Below are positions 56,188 through 64,000 of a stretch of DNA of 64,000 nt, piece by piece. The DNA is from Planctomycetota bacterium (GTDB lineage: Bacteria > Planctomycetota > Phycisphaerae > Phycisphaerales > SM1A02): assembly GCA_003671025.1 (NCBI GenBank), contig QWPW01000012.1, forward strand, positions 17,594-81,593. The letters run 5' to 3'. The notes under the pieces are model-generated. The model was given only the letters and a program-made list of their open reading frames with translations. It ran no database searches and was not told the origin of the DNA. The stretch's first letter is position 1; every line of letters starts with the position of its first letter. A program made the translations under genes and the position numbers.

Positions 56188-57786
56188 TCACGCACTCGCG
56201 ACCACCGTCGGCGCTTCCACTCGCATGAAGGGAGCGCATTTCGCGATGCGTGTTCCGCCCTTGAGCCCACCCCAACGCGCATTGGTACGCGCGTCCTGCA
56301 AGTCGAGCGACGAGCCATACGCGGCGAGAACTTCCGCGCATTTCGCAGGCATGATCGGTGTCAACAACACTGCGGCAACGCGGACACCTTCGGCGCATGC
56401 CGCGAGGATGCGCGCGACTTCCGCCATCTTCGCGGGGTCCTTAGCCAACTTGAATGGTTGAGTCTCATTGATCGAGGCATCGACCGCACGCACGATCGAG
56501 AGCGCGGTATCTGCAGCTTCTGCGAGTTCGAAATCAGCGTATTGCTGAAGGGTCTTTGCGCATGCGGCGTGCGTGAACGCACTCCACGTGGGCGCGCCTT
56601 CAGTTGCGGAGATCGCAACTTCTGCCGTGTCGACGTCGGGCATCACGCCACCGAAATACTTTTCGATCATCGCACTCGTGCGCGAGGCGCAGTTGGCGAA
56701 TGTGTTGACCAGGTTCGCGGTGTAGATCTCATGAAAGTGTTTGGGACTGAAGTCCGCGTCGGTCGCGCCGAGCGGTCCCTGCGTGATCATGTACCAGCGC
56801 CACGCGTCGAGTCCATACTTGGCGATGTATGACTCGATGGTCGCAAGATCAATAAAGTTGCCCAACGACTTCGACATCTTCTGACCGTTGGAAATCCAGA
56901 ACGAGTGCGCATACACGCACTTGGGCGTTGGCAATTCCAACGCCATCAACAACGCGGGCCAAATCACCGCGTGAAACCAGAGGATTTCTTTGCCGATGAC
57001 GTGGTACTGCGGCGGCCAGTACTTGGCGCGCTCAGTGGCCAACGCGCCGCGCGTGTCGCCCAGGCCCAGCGCCGTCGCGTAGTTGAACAGCGCATCGATC
57101 CACACATAGATGACATGCTCGCTCGCACCGGGCATGCCGATGCCCCACGAAAAGTTTGTGCGTGTCACGGGCACATCTTGCAAGCCATCACGCATGCGCC
57201 CGAGCACCTCGTTGAAGCGACCAGCTGGACGCACGAAGCCAGGATTTGCCGCGAAAAACGCCTCAAGTTTCGCTTGGTACCCGCTCAACTTGAAGTAGTA
57301 GTTGTGCTCCTTCGCGCGGACCAACGGCTTACCGCTGATAGGACTCTTGAACTCCAACTCCTTCGCGCGTGTGTCGGTGACGTACTCCTCTTGTCCCTCG
57401 TCGTACCAACCTTCGAACTCACCGAGATAGATGTCGCCTGACGCGATCAACCGCTGCACGAACAGTTTCACCTGCTCTTCGTGACGCGGCTCGGTGGTGC
57501 GAATGAAATCGTTGTTGGTCAGACCAAAGGTGGTGAGCACTTTGCGAAACTCGGCGGAGTTCTCATCGGCGAGCGCTTGCGGAGTGATGCCGCGCTCCTT
57601 GGCACTCTTCTCCACCTTTGCGCCGTGCTCATCGGTTCCAGTGAGGAAGAACACATCACGGCCATCGAAACGCATTGCGCGCGCCCACACATCACACAGT
57701 GTGGTGGTGTACGCGTGACCGATGTGCGGTCGATCGTTGACGTAGTAAATAGGCGTGGTGATGTATGCAGGCGCGGAGCAGGACAT
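56188..57786 (-). CDS. metG: methionyl-tRNA synthetase
   Basis: 532 residues. Class I synthetase charging tRNA-Met. HIGH motif in DRPHIGHAYTTTL, connective peptide with GWYDEGQEEYVTDTRA, the WIDALFNYATAL segment and the KMSKS loop in NGQKMSKSLGNFIDL. It ends after the helical anticodon-binding domain and lacks the C-terminal tRNA-binding (EMAP-type) extension found in longer forms; this is a normal variant. Divergent from the next gene with 37 bases between starts. Confidence 0.97.
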   Translation of the reverse strand: MSCSAPAYITTPIYYVNDRPHIGHAYTTTLCDVWARAMRFDGRDVFFLTGTDEHGAKVEKSAKERGITPQALADENSAEFRKVLTTFGLTNNDFIRTTEPRHEEQVKLFVQRLIASGDIYLGEFEGWYDEGQEEYVTDTRAKELEFKSPISGKPLVRAKEHNYYFKLSGYQAKLEAFFAANPGFVRPAGRFNEVLGRMRDGLQDVPVTRTNFSWGIGMPGASEHVIYVWIDALFNYATALGLGDTRGALATERAKYWPPQYHVIGKEILWFHAVIWPALLMALELPTPKCVYAHSFWISNGQKMSKSLGNFIDLATIESYIAKYGLDAWRWYMITQGPLGATDADFSPKHFHEIYTANLVNTFANCASRTSAMIEKYFGGVMPDVDTAEVAISATEGAPTWSAFTHAACAKTLQQYADFELAEAADTALSIVRAVDASINETQPFKLAKDPAKMAEVARILAACAEGVRVAAVLLTPIMPAKCAEVLAAYGSSLDLQDARTNARWGGLKGGTRIAKCAPFMRVEAPTVVASA

Positions 57787-57823
57787 CGTCTAATCGTACA
57801 GAACGCGCCGAGCACGAATCGCG

Positions 57824-58660
57824 ATGGCTAGGATGCGCGCTGTGCCCATTGCGAACGACAGCAGCGAATCGCCTGATCCTTCGACGGATTCAAGCGCGGC
57901 TACGCATACCGCGCAATCGTCTAGTGACGACAGCGCATCCACCCCTCTGGTCGAGCATGGGATCAAAAAGCCCGCACGACGCAGAGGACTCGACGTGAGT
58001 GTTCCCGCGATCGTCGCCACCATCGCGTTGGTGGTGTTCTCGGTTTTCATCGGGGTTCTCGGCCCGCGCATCGGCAATCGACAAGCGGCGGCGCCGGGCA
58101 CGACTCTGCTCTATGTCGCGCAGGCGTTCTCTGGTCGACTCGATGAACGCGCCTTGGCCGACTTTGGAGTTACGGGCAACACGCGCATGGAGCGTGGTCC
58201 CATCGAAGACAAACTTCGCGAGATTCTCGGGCAAAATGTGGCACTTCCGTCGTCAAGCGACTGGGCATTTCGCTGCATCAGCGTGAACGCGGGCCGGTTC
58301 GCTGGCGTGTCGGGGGCGATTCTCGCGGGGCGCGCAGGCACGTCGACATTTGGAAACCTCGCAGGCATCGCGATCCTCAAACATGAGCAACGGTTCATCG
58401 TGTACGACCAACACTCGCGCCCGATTCCAATGCCCGAGGGCGAGGTTTTTGTGGTCGAACTATCCCAGCGACAGTCGGACGCGGTCGCGCTCATCTATCG
58501 GGAAGATGATCTCGTCTTCGCGGTGCAAGCAAGCTCTGAGCGTGTTGCCGAAGAGATCGTTTCCGCGCTGCGCTTTGCGACGGCGACAGGCAAGGGCAGC
58601 GGGGCACTCGAGTCGCCCTCGATAGAATCACAATCCGCGCAACCTCGCGCAGAAAACTGA
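57824..58660 (+). CDS. single-pass membrane protein of unknown function
   Basis: 278 residues. A Ser/Asp/Thr-rich disordered cytoplasmic part (1-50), a basic stretch KKPARRRG, one helix at about 60-80 (VPAIVATIALVVFSVFIGVL), then a soluble domain of 190 residues. The topology is like anti-sigma factors, but no zinc-binding HxxxC motif is present. The outer part has a DWAFRCISVNAGRFAGVSG segment and a FVVELSQRQSDAVALIYRED strand reminiscent of heavy-metal or ECF-associated anti-sigma C-termini. Function unknown. Confidence 0.65.
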   Translation: MARMRAVPIANDSSESPDPSTDSSAATHTAQSSSDDSASTPLVEHGIKKPARRRGLDVSVPAIVATIALVVFSVFIGVLGPRIGNRQAAAPGTTLLYVAQAFSGRLDERALADFGVTGNTRMERGPIEDKLREILGQNVALPSSSDWAFRCISVNAGRFAGVSGAILAGRAGTSTFGNLAGIAILKHEQRFIVYDQHSRPIPMPEGEVFVVELSQRQSDAVALIYREDDLVFAVQASSERVAEEIVSALRFATATGKGSGALESPSIESQSAQPRAEN

Positions 58661-58804
58661 AGATCTCTTGCCTTTCGCGCATTGCAGCCGATACTCGTTT
58701 GCGGCGCATCCTCCATCGATGTCCGCTGAATGAATTGACCTGAATCCCCGCGCGAATCTCTTCGTTCGCCCGAGTAACCACTGACCCACACTCGCTGACT
58801 CCTC

Positions 58805-60811
58805 ATGCTGCGACGCACCCACCACGTTTCGATTCAGCTTTCCACACGCTCGTTTACGCCCTCGTTTACGAGCGTGCTGCTTGCGGCGTCACTCTGCGTC
58901 GCGGTGACCGAGCGCGCCTTCGCGCAGAATCAAGTGCAGCCCAATCGCGTCGGCGGTAGTGCAATCAACAATCAAGTGGGCAACTCGGTTGCGGGAAATC
59001 GGTTGGGCGGAGGACGCGGTGCGGATTCGATGGCCGGCCAAGGCAACGCGCTCGGTGATGGCAATCGCTTGGGCGGTCAGACTTTTAGTTGGGCGCGCGG
59101 CGCTGGTGCAGGAACCGCGCAAGGTGCGGGTGATCGTCTCGACGCCAATTCACAGGTCGGTTCGGGTGGATCAAACACGGGCAGCCTGCGCACGGATTAC
59201 AACGCGCGCAATCTCATCGTCACCAACAATGTTCCCGGTGGCCGTGGCTTTCGTGGTTCGGTTGGCTATCGCGCGGACACAGATTTCCGCGGCGCAGCAG
59301 GGTCCGACGCATTGTTTAGATTCCGCGCCGACAGCGCGTTTTCGAATCCAGTCTTTGCGACGAGTGCGTTGGCCAACGATCGCTTTCGCATCGCGCAAGG
59401 ACTCGGTGTGTTCGAGTATCGACGCGACTCGACACCGATTGGCACCGATGCGCAGCGCAGCGCGAACGATCAACCCGAGAGTCGCTTGCGTCTTGATCGC
59501 GCCAACGCGCAGCAAGCGATTGGGCGCATGAATTGGGATGCGGGACAAGATCGCTTTGTCGCAACAAGCACGGCAGAAAACGGTGACGCGTTGCGCTTCA
59601 TCGTTTCGCCTTTGCGCGGTTTGCAAACAGAGAACATGACTGATCCCGTCGTGCGTTCGGGACTCGGCATGTATGAAGCTGCGCGCGCGCGACGCGATAT
59701 CGCGAGCGGTTTCGCAAGTGCTGCCGACTATGAGTTGGTGCGCTCGACCACGGGCTTGAGTAGTCAGACAGGCACGATGGTCGACACGCAGATCCGACAA
59801 GAGTCGCTTGCGGACACGGCGCGCACGCGCAGCACGATGGTGTTGCCTAGCGCGTATCAAGAGATTCTTGACAGCGTGAACAAAGCTGCCGCCAAGACTG
59901 CGGCGAAAGCCAGCGACTCAGCCGCGGGCGCAAACGATCCGTTGTCCGCGACGAGCGGTCTTGATCGCGTGAAGTCGAGTCTTGATGCGCTCAATCCCTC
60001 ATTGACTCCCGACATGAATCTGGGCGCGAACCCAGGCAATTCCGCGAAACCCACCGATACACCAATCACCGACTCATCCGCGAAGGCGCCACGCGCTGAT
60101 CCGTTGATTCCAACGTTGCCCGGCAATGCGCCGAGTCCATTGGGGCCGGATTTGATCGCTGAAGAGAAGCGCAACAGAGAACGCGGCAAGTTGATGTCGG
60201 TGCCCGAAGTTGCGGAAGCCCTGCGCCACGGACAGCGTGTCGAGCATCTCGACAGTGGCGAAAAAAGCCGCGTCGACGAACTCGTGCGCGACGGTGAAGC
60301 CGCACTCCGCGCCCATGAATACTTCAAGGCTGAGCGCAAGTTCGATCAGGCGCAAGTGTTCGCGCGCGACAATCCGCTCGTTGATGCGGGAATGGCCCAC
60401 GCGCAGTTAGGCGCGGGTTTGTATCTCTCGTCGGCATTGACTCTGCGCAATCTTTTCACGGCGCATCCCGAACTCATCGACGCGAAGTACGACACCGCGC
60501 TGTTGCCCGCGAAGGAACGACTCGACACCGCGCTCGCGCTTATGCGTGACCGCATACTTCGCGGCGACGATGCGCCGAGTTACGGATTCGTCGTCGCGTA
60601 CCTCGGTCACCAGTTGAGTGATCGCGCGATGGTGAGCGAAGGACTTTCGTTCGTGAAGGGCAACGAGAGGCTCGACACGAGTCGCGCGCTGCTCGAGAGC
60701 ATTTGGTTGGGCGTGAATCTTGAGCAACCCGCCGTAGAGACTCCCGTGGTCGAAACTCCTGCTCCGAGCGACCCCGCTCCAAACACTCCAGCGCCAACCA
60801 ATCCGAAGTAA
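58805..60811 (+). CDS. large secreted protein with TPR-like end
   Basis: 668 residues. Signal peptide about 1-39 (cleavage after RAFA, before QN). Residues 40-125 are a Gly/Asn-rich low-complexity region with repeated NRLGG units. The central 350 residues have no known motif. From about 470 helices of a tetratricopeptide type follow (ALRAHEYFKAERKFDQAQVF, AHAQLGAGLYLSSALTLRNL), and the last 25 residues are a Pro/Thr/Ala tail. It ends right before the galactokinase-like gene. Likely exported and protein-binding; specific role unknown. Confidence 0.65.
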   Translation: MLRRTHHVSIQLSTRSFTPSFTSVLLAASLCVAVTERAFAQNQVQPNRVGGSAINNQVGNSVAGNRLGGGRGADSMAGQGNALGDGNRLGGQTFSWARGAGAGTAQGAGDRLDANSQVGSGGSNTGSLRTDYNARNLIVTNNVPGGRGFRGSVGYRADTDFRGAAGSDALFRFRADSAFSNPVFATSALANDRFRIAQGLGVFEYRRDSTPIGTDAQRSANDQPESRLRLDRANAQQAIGRMNWDAGQDRFVATSTAENGDALRFIVSPLRGLQTENMTDPVVRSGLGMYEAARARRDIASGFASAADYELVRSTTGLSSQTGTMVDTQIRQESLADTARTRSTMVLPSAYQEILDSVNKAAAKTAAKASDSAAGANDPLSATSGLDRVKSSLDALNPSLTPDMNLGANPGNSAKPTDTPITDSSAKAPRADPLIPTLPGNAPSPLGPDLIAEEKRNRERGKLMSVPEVAEALRHGQRVEHLDSGEKSRVDELVRDGEAALRAHEYFKAERKFDQAQVFARDNPLVDAGMAHAQLGAGLYLSSALTLRNLFTAHPELIDAKYDTALLPAKERLDTALALMRDRILRGDDAPSYGFVVAYLGHQLSDRAMVSEGLSFVKGNERLDTSRALLESIWLGVNLEQPAVETPVVETPAPSDPAPNTPAPTNPK

Positions 60812-60814
60812 GTG

Positions 60815-61837
60815 ATGGCGATCCCAACGCGCGTGATCGCCAGTCCCGCGCGCGGCGTTGAGTGCGTGAAAAAACGCGCGAAACGCCTGCATTTCACAGC
60901 CTTCTCACGCGACGCCGAGCAAGTGGCAACGGCATCAGGCCGCGTCAATCTGATGGGCGATCACGTTGATTACGCGGGCGGATTTGTTTTGCCCATGGCG
61001 TTGTCTTTGCACACAGCTGTCGCCGCATCGCGCGCCGATCACGACTGCGCCGTGAGTGAATCCTCAGACGATCGCGCATGGACGCGCTATGCCTTCGGGG
61101 TGCTCGCGCAACTTCGTGATGCTGGACTTTCCATCCCGCCACTTTCATTGGCGGTCGCCAGTGATGTTCCGGTGGGCGCCGGTCTTTCGTCGAGCGCCGC
61201 ACTCGAAGTCGCGGTTGCGCGCGTGGCACTTGCAGTTGTTGGTGCGGCACTGGAACCGCGCGCACTCGCATTGCTCTGTCAACGTGCTGAACACATCGGC
61301 GCAGGAGTTCCCTGCGGCATCATGGATCAGTGGTGCGTGACTCACGCACAACCACACCAGTCGATCATGCTCGACTGCGCGCGCTTGACCTCAACACTCA
61401 TCACATTGCCACCGACGCTGGTGATCGACATCGTGGACTCTGATGAGCGTCACGCGTTGCGTGATGGAGGCTACGCCGCGCGTCGAGCCGATGTCGAAGC
61501 CGCCGCACGCGCACTGCGAGTGCCGCTGTTGGCACAACTTCCGCGTGCGCGTTGGCATGAGATCGACGCGCTTGCGCCGCAACTCGCACGCCGAGCTCGT
61601 CATGTCGTGCACGAATCCGCGCGTGTACACGAAATGTGCGCGGCACTGGCGGCGAATGATCTCGCACGCGTGGGCGCGCTCTTCTTCGAGAGTCATCAAT
61701 CACTGCGCGATGACTTCGATGTCTCGACGCATGCGCTCGATGCGATTGTCGAACGTGCACGAAGCGAAGGCGTGTTGGGAGCACGAATGACCGGCGGTGG
61801 CTTCGGGGGCTGCGTGATCATTGTGCGTCGCGCATGA
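60815..61837 (+). CDS. galK: galactokinase-like GHMP kinase
   Basis: 340 residues from ATG 60815 (GTG 60812 also possible), shorter than the usual 380. Motif 1 is GRVNLMGDHVDYAGGFVLPM, where GalK normally has GR-x-NLIGEHTDYN; Glu of EH is Asp and Thr is Val. Motif 2 is VPVGAGLSSSAALEVA (phosphate loop), and motif 3 is ARMTGGGFGGCVI. The catalytic Asp region reads CGIMDQWCV. Galactose phosphorylation at C1 is the likely activity, but the altered sugar-site residues leave the substrate open. It is followed convergently by the HD-domain gene. Confidence 0.85.
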   Translation: MAIPTRVIASPARGVECVKKRAKRLHFTAFSRDAEQVATASGRVNLMGDHVDYAGGFVLPMALSLHTAVAASRADHDCAVSESSDDRAWTRYAFGVLAQLRDAGLSIPPLSLAVASDVPVGAGLSSSAALEVAVARVALAVVGAALEPRALALLCQRAEHIGAGVPCGIMDQWCVTHAQPHQSIMLDCARLTSTLITLPPTLVIDIVDSDERHALRDGGYAARRADVEAAARALRVPLLAQLPRARWHEIDALAPQLARRARHVVHESARVHEMCAALAANDLARVGALFFESHQSLRDDFDVSTHALDAIVERARSEGVLGARMTGGGFGGCVIIVRRA

Positions 61838-61856
61838 GCCACGCGTCAGCGCGCGT

Positions 61857-62396
61857 TCACAACGGAAGCGCGCGAATCGCCGCGATGCATCGCGCAAAGT
61901 GCACATCTTCTGTGACACCAACTTCCGCGACGCCCGTGGCAACGTCTTCGCGCGACACCGCCGCCGCGAAGGCGAGGTTCTTCAGTTTCTTGCGCACACT
62001 CGAGGGCTCGAGTGTCGCGAGTCCATCAGGACGAACCTTGGCGCAGGCGACGAGAAATCCCGCGAGTTCATCGACGGCGAACAAATGCACCGCCATCGCG
62101 CTGTCGCGCAACGTTCCCGTGTAGGGAGCGTGCGCGAGAATCGCGTGGAGGATCTCTTCATCGACACCGTGCTCGCGCAAGTACGCGACGGCGACATGCG
62201 GATGCTCGGCTTGGGTGGGATGACGTTCCCAATCGAGATCGTGCAGCAATCCCGCGAGCATCCATCGCTCGCGATTGCTTGGATCAAGTTCGTCGGCATA
62301 CGCGCCCATGCACGCGGCGACGCATTCCATGTGATGGCGCAAGCCAGGATTGCTCACCCATTGATGCAAGAGGTGGCGTGCTTCGTCGATGTTCAT
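61857..62396 (-). CDS. HD-domain hydrolase (HDIG-like)
   Basis: 179 residues from ATG 62396. HD phosphohydrolase motifs in order: RHHMECVAACM (His), LAGLLHDLDWERHP (HD pair), ILAHAPYTG (His) and FAVDELAGF (Asp). Such single-domain proteins hydrolyse phosphate mono- or diesters; the substrate cannot be inferred. 20 bases separate its stop from the galK stop. It may be co-transcribed with xylA upstream, 72 bases away. Confidence 0.88.
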   Translation of the reverse strand: MNIDEARHLLHQWVSNPGLRHHMECVAACMGAYADELDPSNRERWMLAGLLHDLDWERHPTQAEHPHVAVAYLREHGVDEEILHAILAHAPYTGTLRDSAMAVHLFAVDELAGFLVACAKVRPDGLATLEPSSVRKKLKNLAFAAAVSREDVATGVAEVGVTEDVHFARCIAAIRALPL

Positions 62397-62468
62397 GCGG
62401 TTGATCTCACCATGATTGCGAAGTGACGGGTGTGTTCGAAGAGACACGCACATTGCGACGCGCGTGCG

Positions 62469-63782
62469 TCAAATGTGTTCATGAAGAATGTGCTCGAGCA
62501 TTTCCTGTCGACCACTTTCGTTGCCCCACGCGTGACACTCCAACGCGAGCTTCTCCAGTTCATCGAAGCTGACCTCGCCGTTCTCGATGCGTTGGCCCAG
62601 CGGTGAATTCCAACTGGCGTAGCGTTGCTGCACGAAGCGTGCGATGCGTCCATCCGCGCGAATCGCCGCTGCGGCCTTCAATCCCCGCGCAAACGCATCC
62701 ATTCCCGCGACATGCGCGTGAAAGAGATCGATTGGTTCAAAGCTCTCGCGTCGACGCTTGGCATCGAAGTTGAGTCCGCCAGTGGTGAGTCCGCCCGCGG
62801 CAAGGATCTCCAACATCATCTTGGTGGTGAGTCGCGGATCCGTGGGGAACTCATCGGTGTCCCAGCCACAGTTCTCCGTGCCCGAGTTGGCGTCAACGGA
62901 TCCCAGCGCGTTCGCGGCGCGACACGCGGCGAGTTCATGCTCAATCGAATGACCCGCGAGCGTCGCGTGATTAGTTTCAAGATTGAGTTTGAAGTGGGGC
63001 ATCAATCCAAACTCACGAAGAAACGCGAGACATGCCGCAGTGTCTGAGTCGTACTGATGAACCGACGGCTCGCGCGGTTTGGGCTCGATATAGAACTGCC
63101 CCTTGAAGCCAATCGCCTTCTTGAAATCCACCGCCATGTGCAGGAAGTGCGCGAGATGTTCGCGCTCGCGCTTCATGTCGGTGTTGAGGAGCGTGGTGTA
63201 ACCCTCACGGCCGCCCCAGAAGACATAGCCCTCGCCACCAAGTCGATGCGTGACTTCGATGGCCTTCTTTACTTGCGCCGCCGCGTGCGTGAACACATCA
63301 AGCCGCGGACTCGTCGCCGCACCCGAGACGTAGCGCGGATGCGCGAACAAGCACGCGGTGCCCCACAAAAGTTTCTTGCCACTTGCGCGCGCAAGGACTG
63401 CGAAGTGATCGACGACGCGATCAAGATCCGCGTTGGTTTCAGCGAGCGTGGCGCGTTCGGGCGCGATGTCGCGATCGTGAAAGCAGTAGTAATCGATGCG
63501 GCACTTGCGCAGAAATTCGAAGAACGCATCGGCGCGGCGCAAGCAGTTGTCAACGTGATCACTGCCATCATCCCAGGGCATGCGCGCGGTGGCGCTTCCA
63601 AATGGATCTGCGAGTCCGTTGCGCATGGTGTGCCAGTAGCACGACGCAAAGCGCAAGTGATCATGCATGGACTTGCCTTCGACGAGATCGTCGGGGCGAT
63701 AGTGGCGGAAGCCCAGCGGAGCCTTGGAATCGCGCTCAACGAAGGGAACAGTTTCGACGCCGACAAACGCTTCTTGTGACAT
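62469..63782 (-). CDS. xylA: xylose isomerase
   Basis: 437 residues from ATG 63782 (an ATG at 63803 is another choice; neither has a strong ribosome site). Interconverts xylose and xylulose in the cytoplasm with divalent metals. Catalytic and metal residues can be read: [12 protein letters not shown] (His/Asp), [16 protein letters not shown] (Glu, Lys, Glu), [30 protein letters not shown] and [12 protein letters not shown]. Full length. No xylulokinase is nearby; the neighbours are the HD protein and galK, so this end of the window may be a small sugar-use cluster. Confidence 0.96.
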   Translation of the reverse strand: MSQEAFVGVETVPFVERDSKAPLGFRHYRPDDLVEGKSMHDHLRFASCYWHTMRNGLADPFGSATARMPWDDGSDHVDNCLRRADAFFEFLRKCRIDYYCFHDRDIAPERATLAETNADLDRVVDHFAVLARASGKKLLWGTACLFAHPRYVSGAATSPRLDVFTHAAAQVKKAIEVTHRLGGEGYVFWGGREGYTTLLNTDMKREREHLAHFLHMAVDFKKAIGFKGQFYIEPKPREPSVHQYDSDTAACLAFLREFGLMPHFKLNLETNHATLAGHSIEHELAACRAANALGSVDANSGTENCGWDTDEFPTDPRLTTKMMLEILAAGGLTTGGLNFDAKRRRESFEPIDLFHAHVAGMDAFARGLKAAAAIRADGRIARFVQQRYASWNSPLGQRIENGEVSFDELEKLALECHAWGNESGRQEMLEHILHEHI

Positions 63783-63821
63783 CGAAGAAGAGTAACCAAA
63801 CATCGGATGCGTCACAAAAAC

Positions 63822-63857
63822 CACCGCACTCGGAACCGTGAGGCGCCGAGTGCGGTG
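63822..63857 (-). terminator. rho-independent terminator of a gene right of the window
   Basis: CACCGCACTCGG (63822-63833) and CCGAGTGCGGTG (63846-63857) form a perfect 12-bp stem with a 12-base loop. On the minus strand the stem is followed by GTTTTTGTG, so it ends a minus-strand transcript coming from beyond 63,860. The last bases may hold its end: on the minus strand 63,998-63,975 reads VDTDYVN then TGA, too short to name. Confidence 0.8.
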
Positions 63858-64000
63858 AGTTTGGCCTGGGTACGAATCCCGCGGAAGGGCTCGGAGTTTT
63901 ACTCAGGTCTCGATCATGCGCGAGATCGCATTGCGCGCTCGAGTGAGCGTGTCACGTCGCGCTACTCGCACGACTCAGTTGACGTAGTCGGTGTCGACAT

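Noticed and set aside
63858..64000. 3' end of a further minus-strand gene
   Set aside because: A frame ending VDTDYVN with TGA at 63,975-63,977 is possible and fits the terminator, but only seven codons are inside the window.

Overview
The window looks like a chromosomal segment of a planctomycete, most likely of the Phycisphaerae. The evidence is a giant PVC-type CxxCH cytochrome with HEAT and PA14 regions, GC-type dockerin tails, a short secreted protein with a VPTP-type PEP-CTERM-like tail, zinc-ribbon membrane proteins of unknown function, and a BatA/von Willebrand/DUF58 operon that includes a squalene-cyclase-like protein. Base composition is high-GC and fairly even. I saw no tRNA, rRNA, insertion sequence or CRISPR array.

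Layout. 1-12,700 (+): a tightly overlapping seven-gene operon (DUF58 end, BatA, VWA, DUF4175-like coiled coil, two secreted proteins flanking or including a terpene-cyclase-like repeat protein, and a large secreted protein). 11,812-17,253 (-): comEC, whose frame runs about 885 bases antisense into the last operon gene, and trpD. 17,459-19,310 (+): lgt and a zinc-ribbon membrane protein. 19,311-20,296: a non-coding region built from a tandem duplication with nested 13-bp repeats and hairpins. 20,297-21,946 (-): a RuvB-like protein that seems to have lost its ATPase motifs. 22,000-30,900: yceI, two unknown or PVC-specific proteins, a PEP-CTERM-like protein, and parB with two parS-like sites but no parA. 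30,980-31,125: four copies of an 18-bp repeat. 31,262-35,426 (+): a small unknown ORF, a very long fliD, and fliS.

35,540-54,082 is a surface-polysaccharide locus. It has a WbpA-type UDP-GlcNAc dehydrogenase, Gmd and Fcl (GDP-L-fucose), five glycosyltransferase reading frames or fragments, a Wzy-like polymerase, a formyltransferase, an XrtA-type deacetylase, a WcaF-type acetyltransferase, a secreted SGNH hydrolase with a dockerin tail, and one 1,224-residue ORF that joins an asparagine-synthase-type amidotransferase to a Wzx-like flippase. Together they suggest a fucose-containing polymer with amidated uronic acid and N-formyl or O-acetyl groups. Between two live genes of this locus lies a chimeric scar: the start of a lost epimerase joined out of frame to the end of a lost glycosyltransferase.

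54,176-64,000 holds cysS, a frameshifted dockerin remnant that is too short to stand out as a gene, metG, two unknown proteins, a galactokinase-like GHMP kinase, an HD-domain protein and xylA. A terminator in front of xylA belongs to a gene beyond the right edge.
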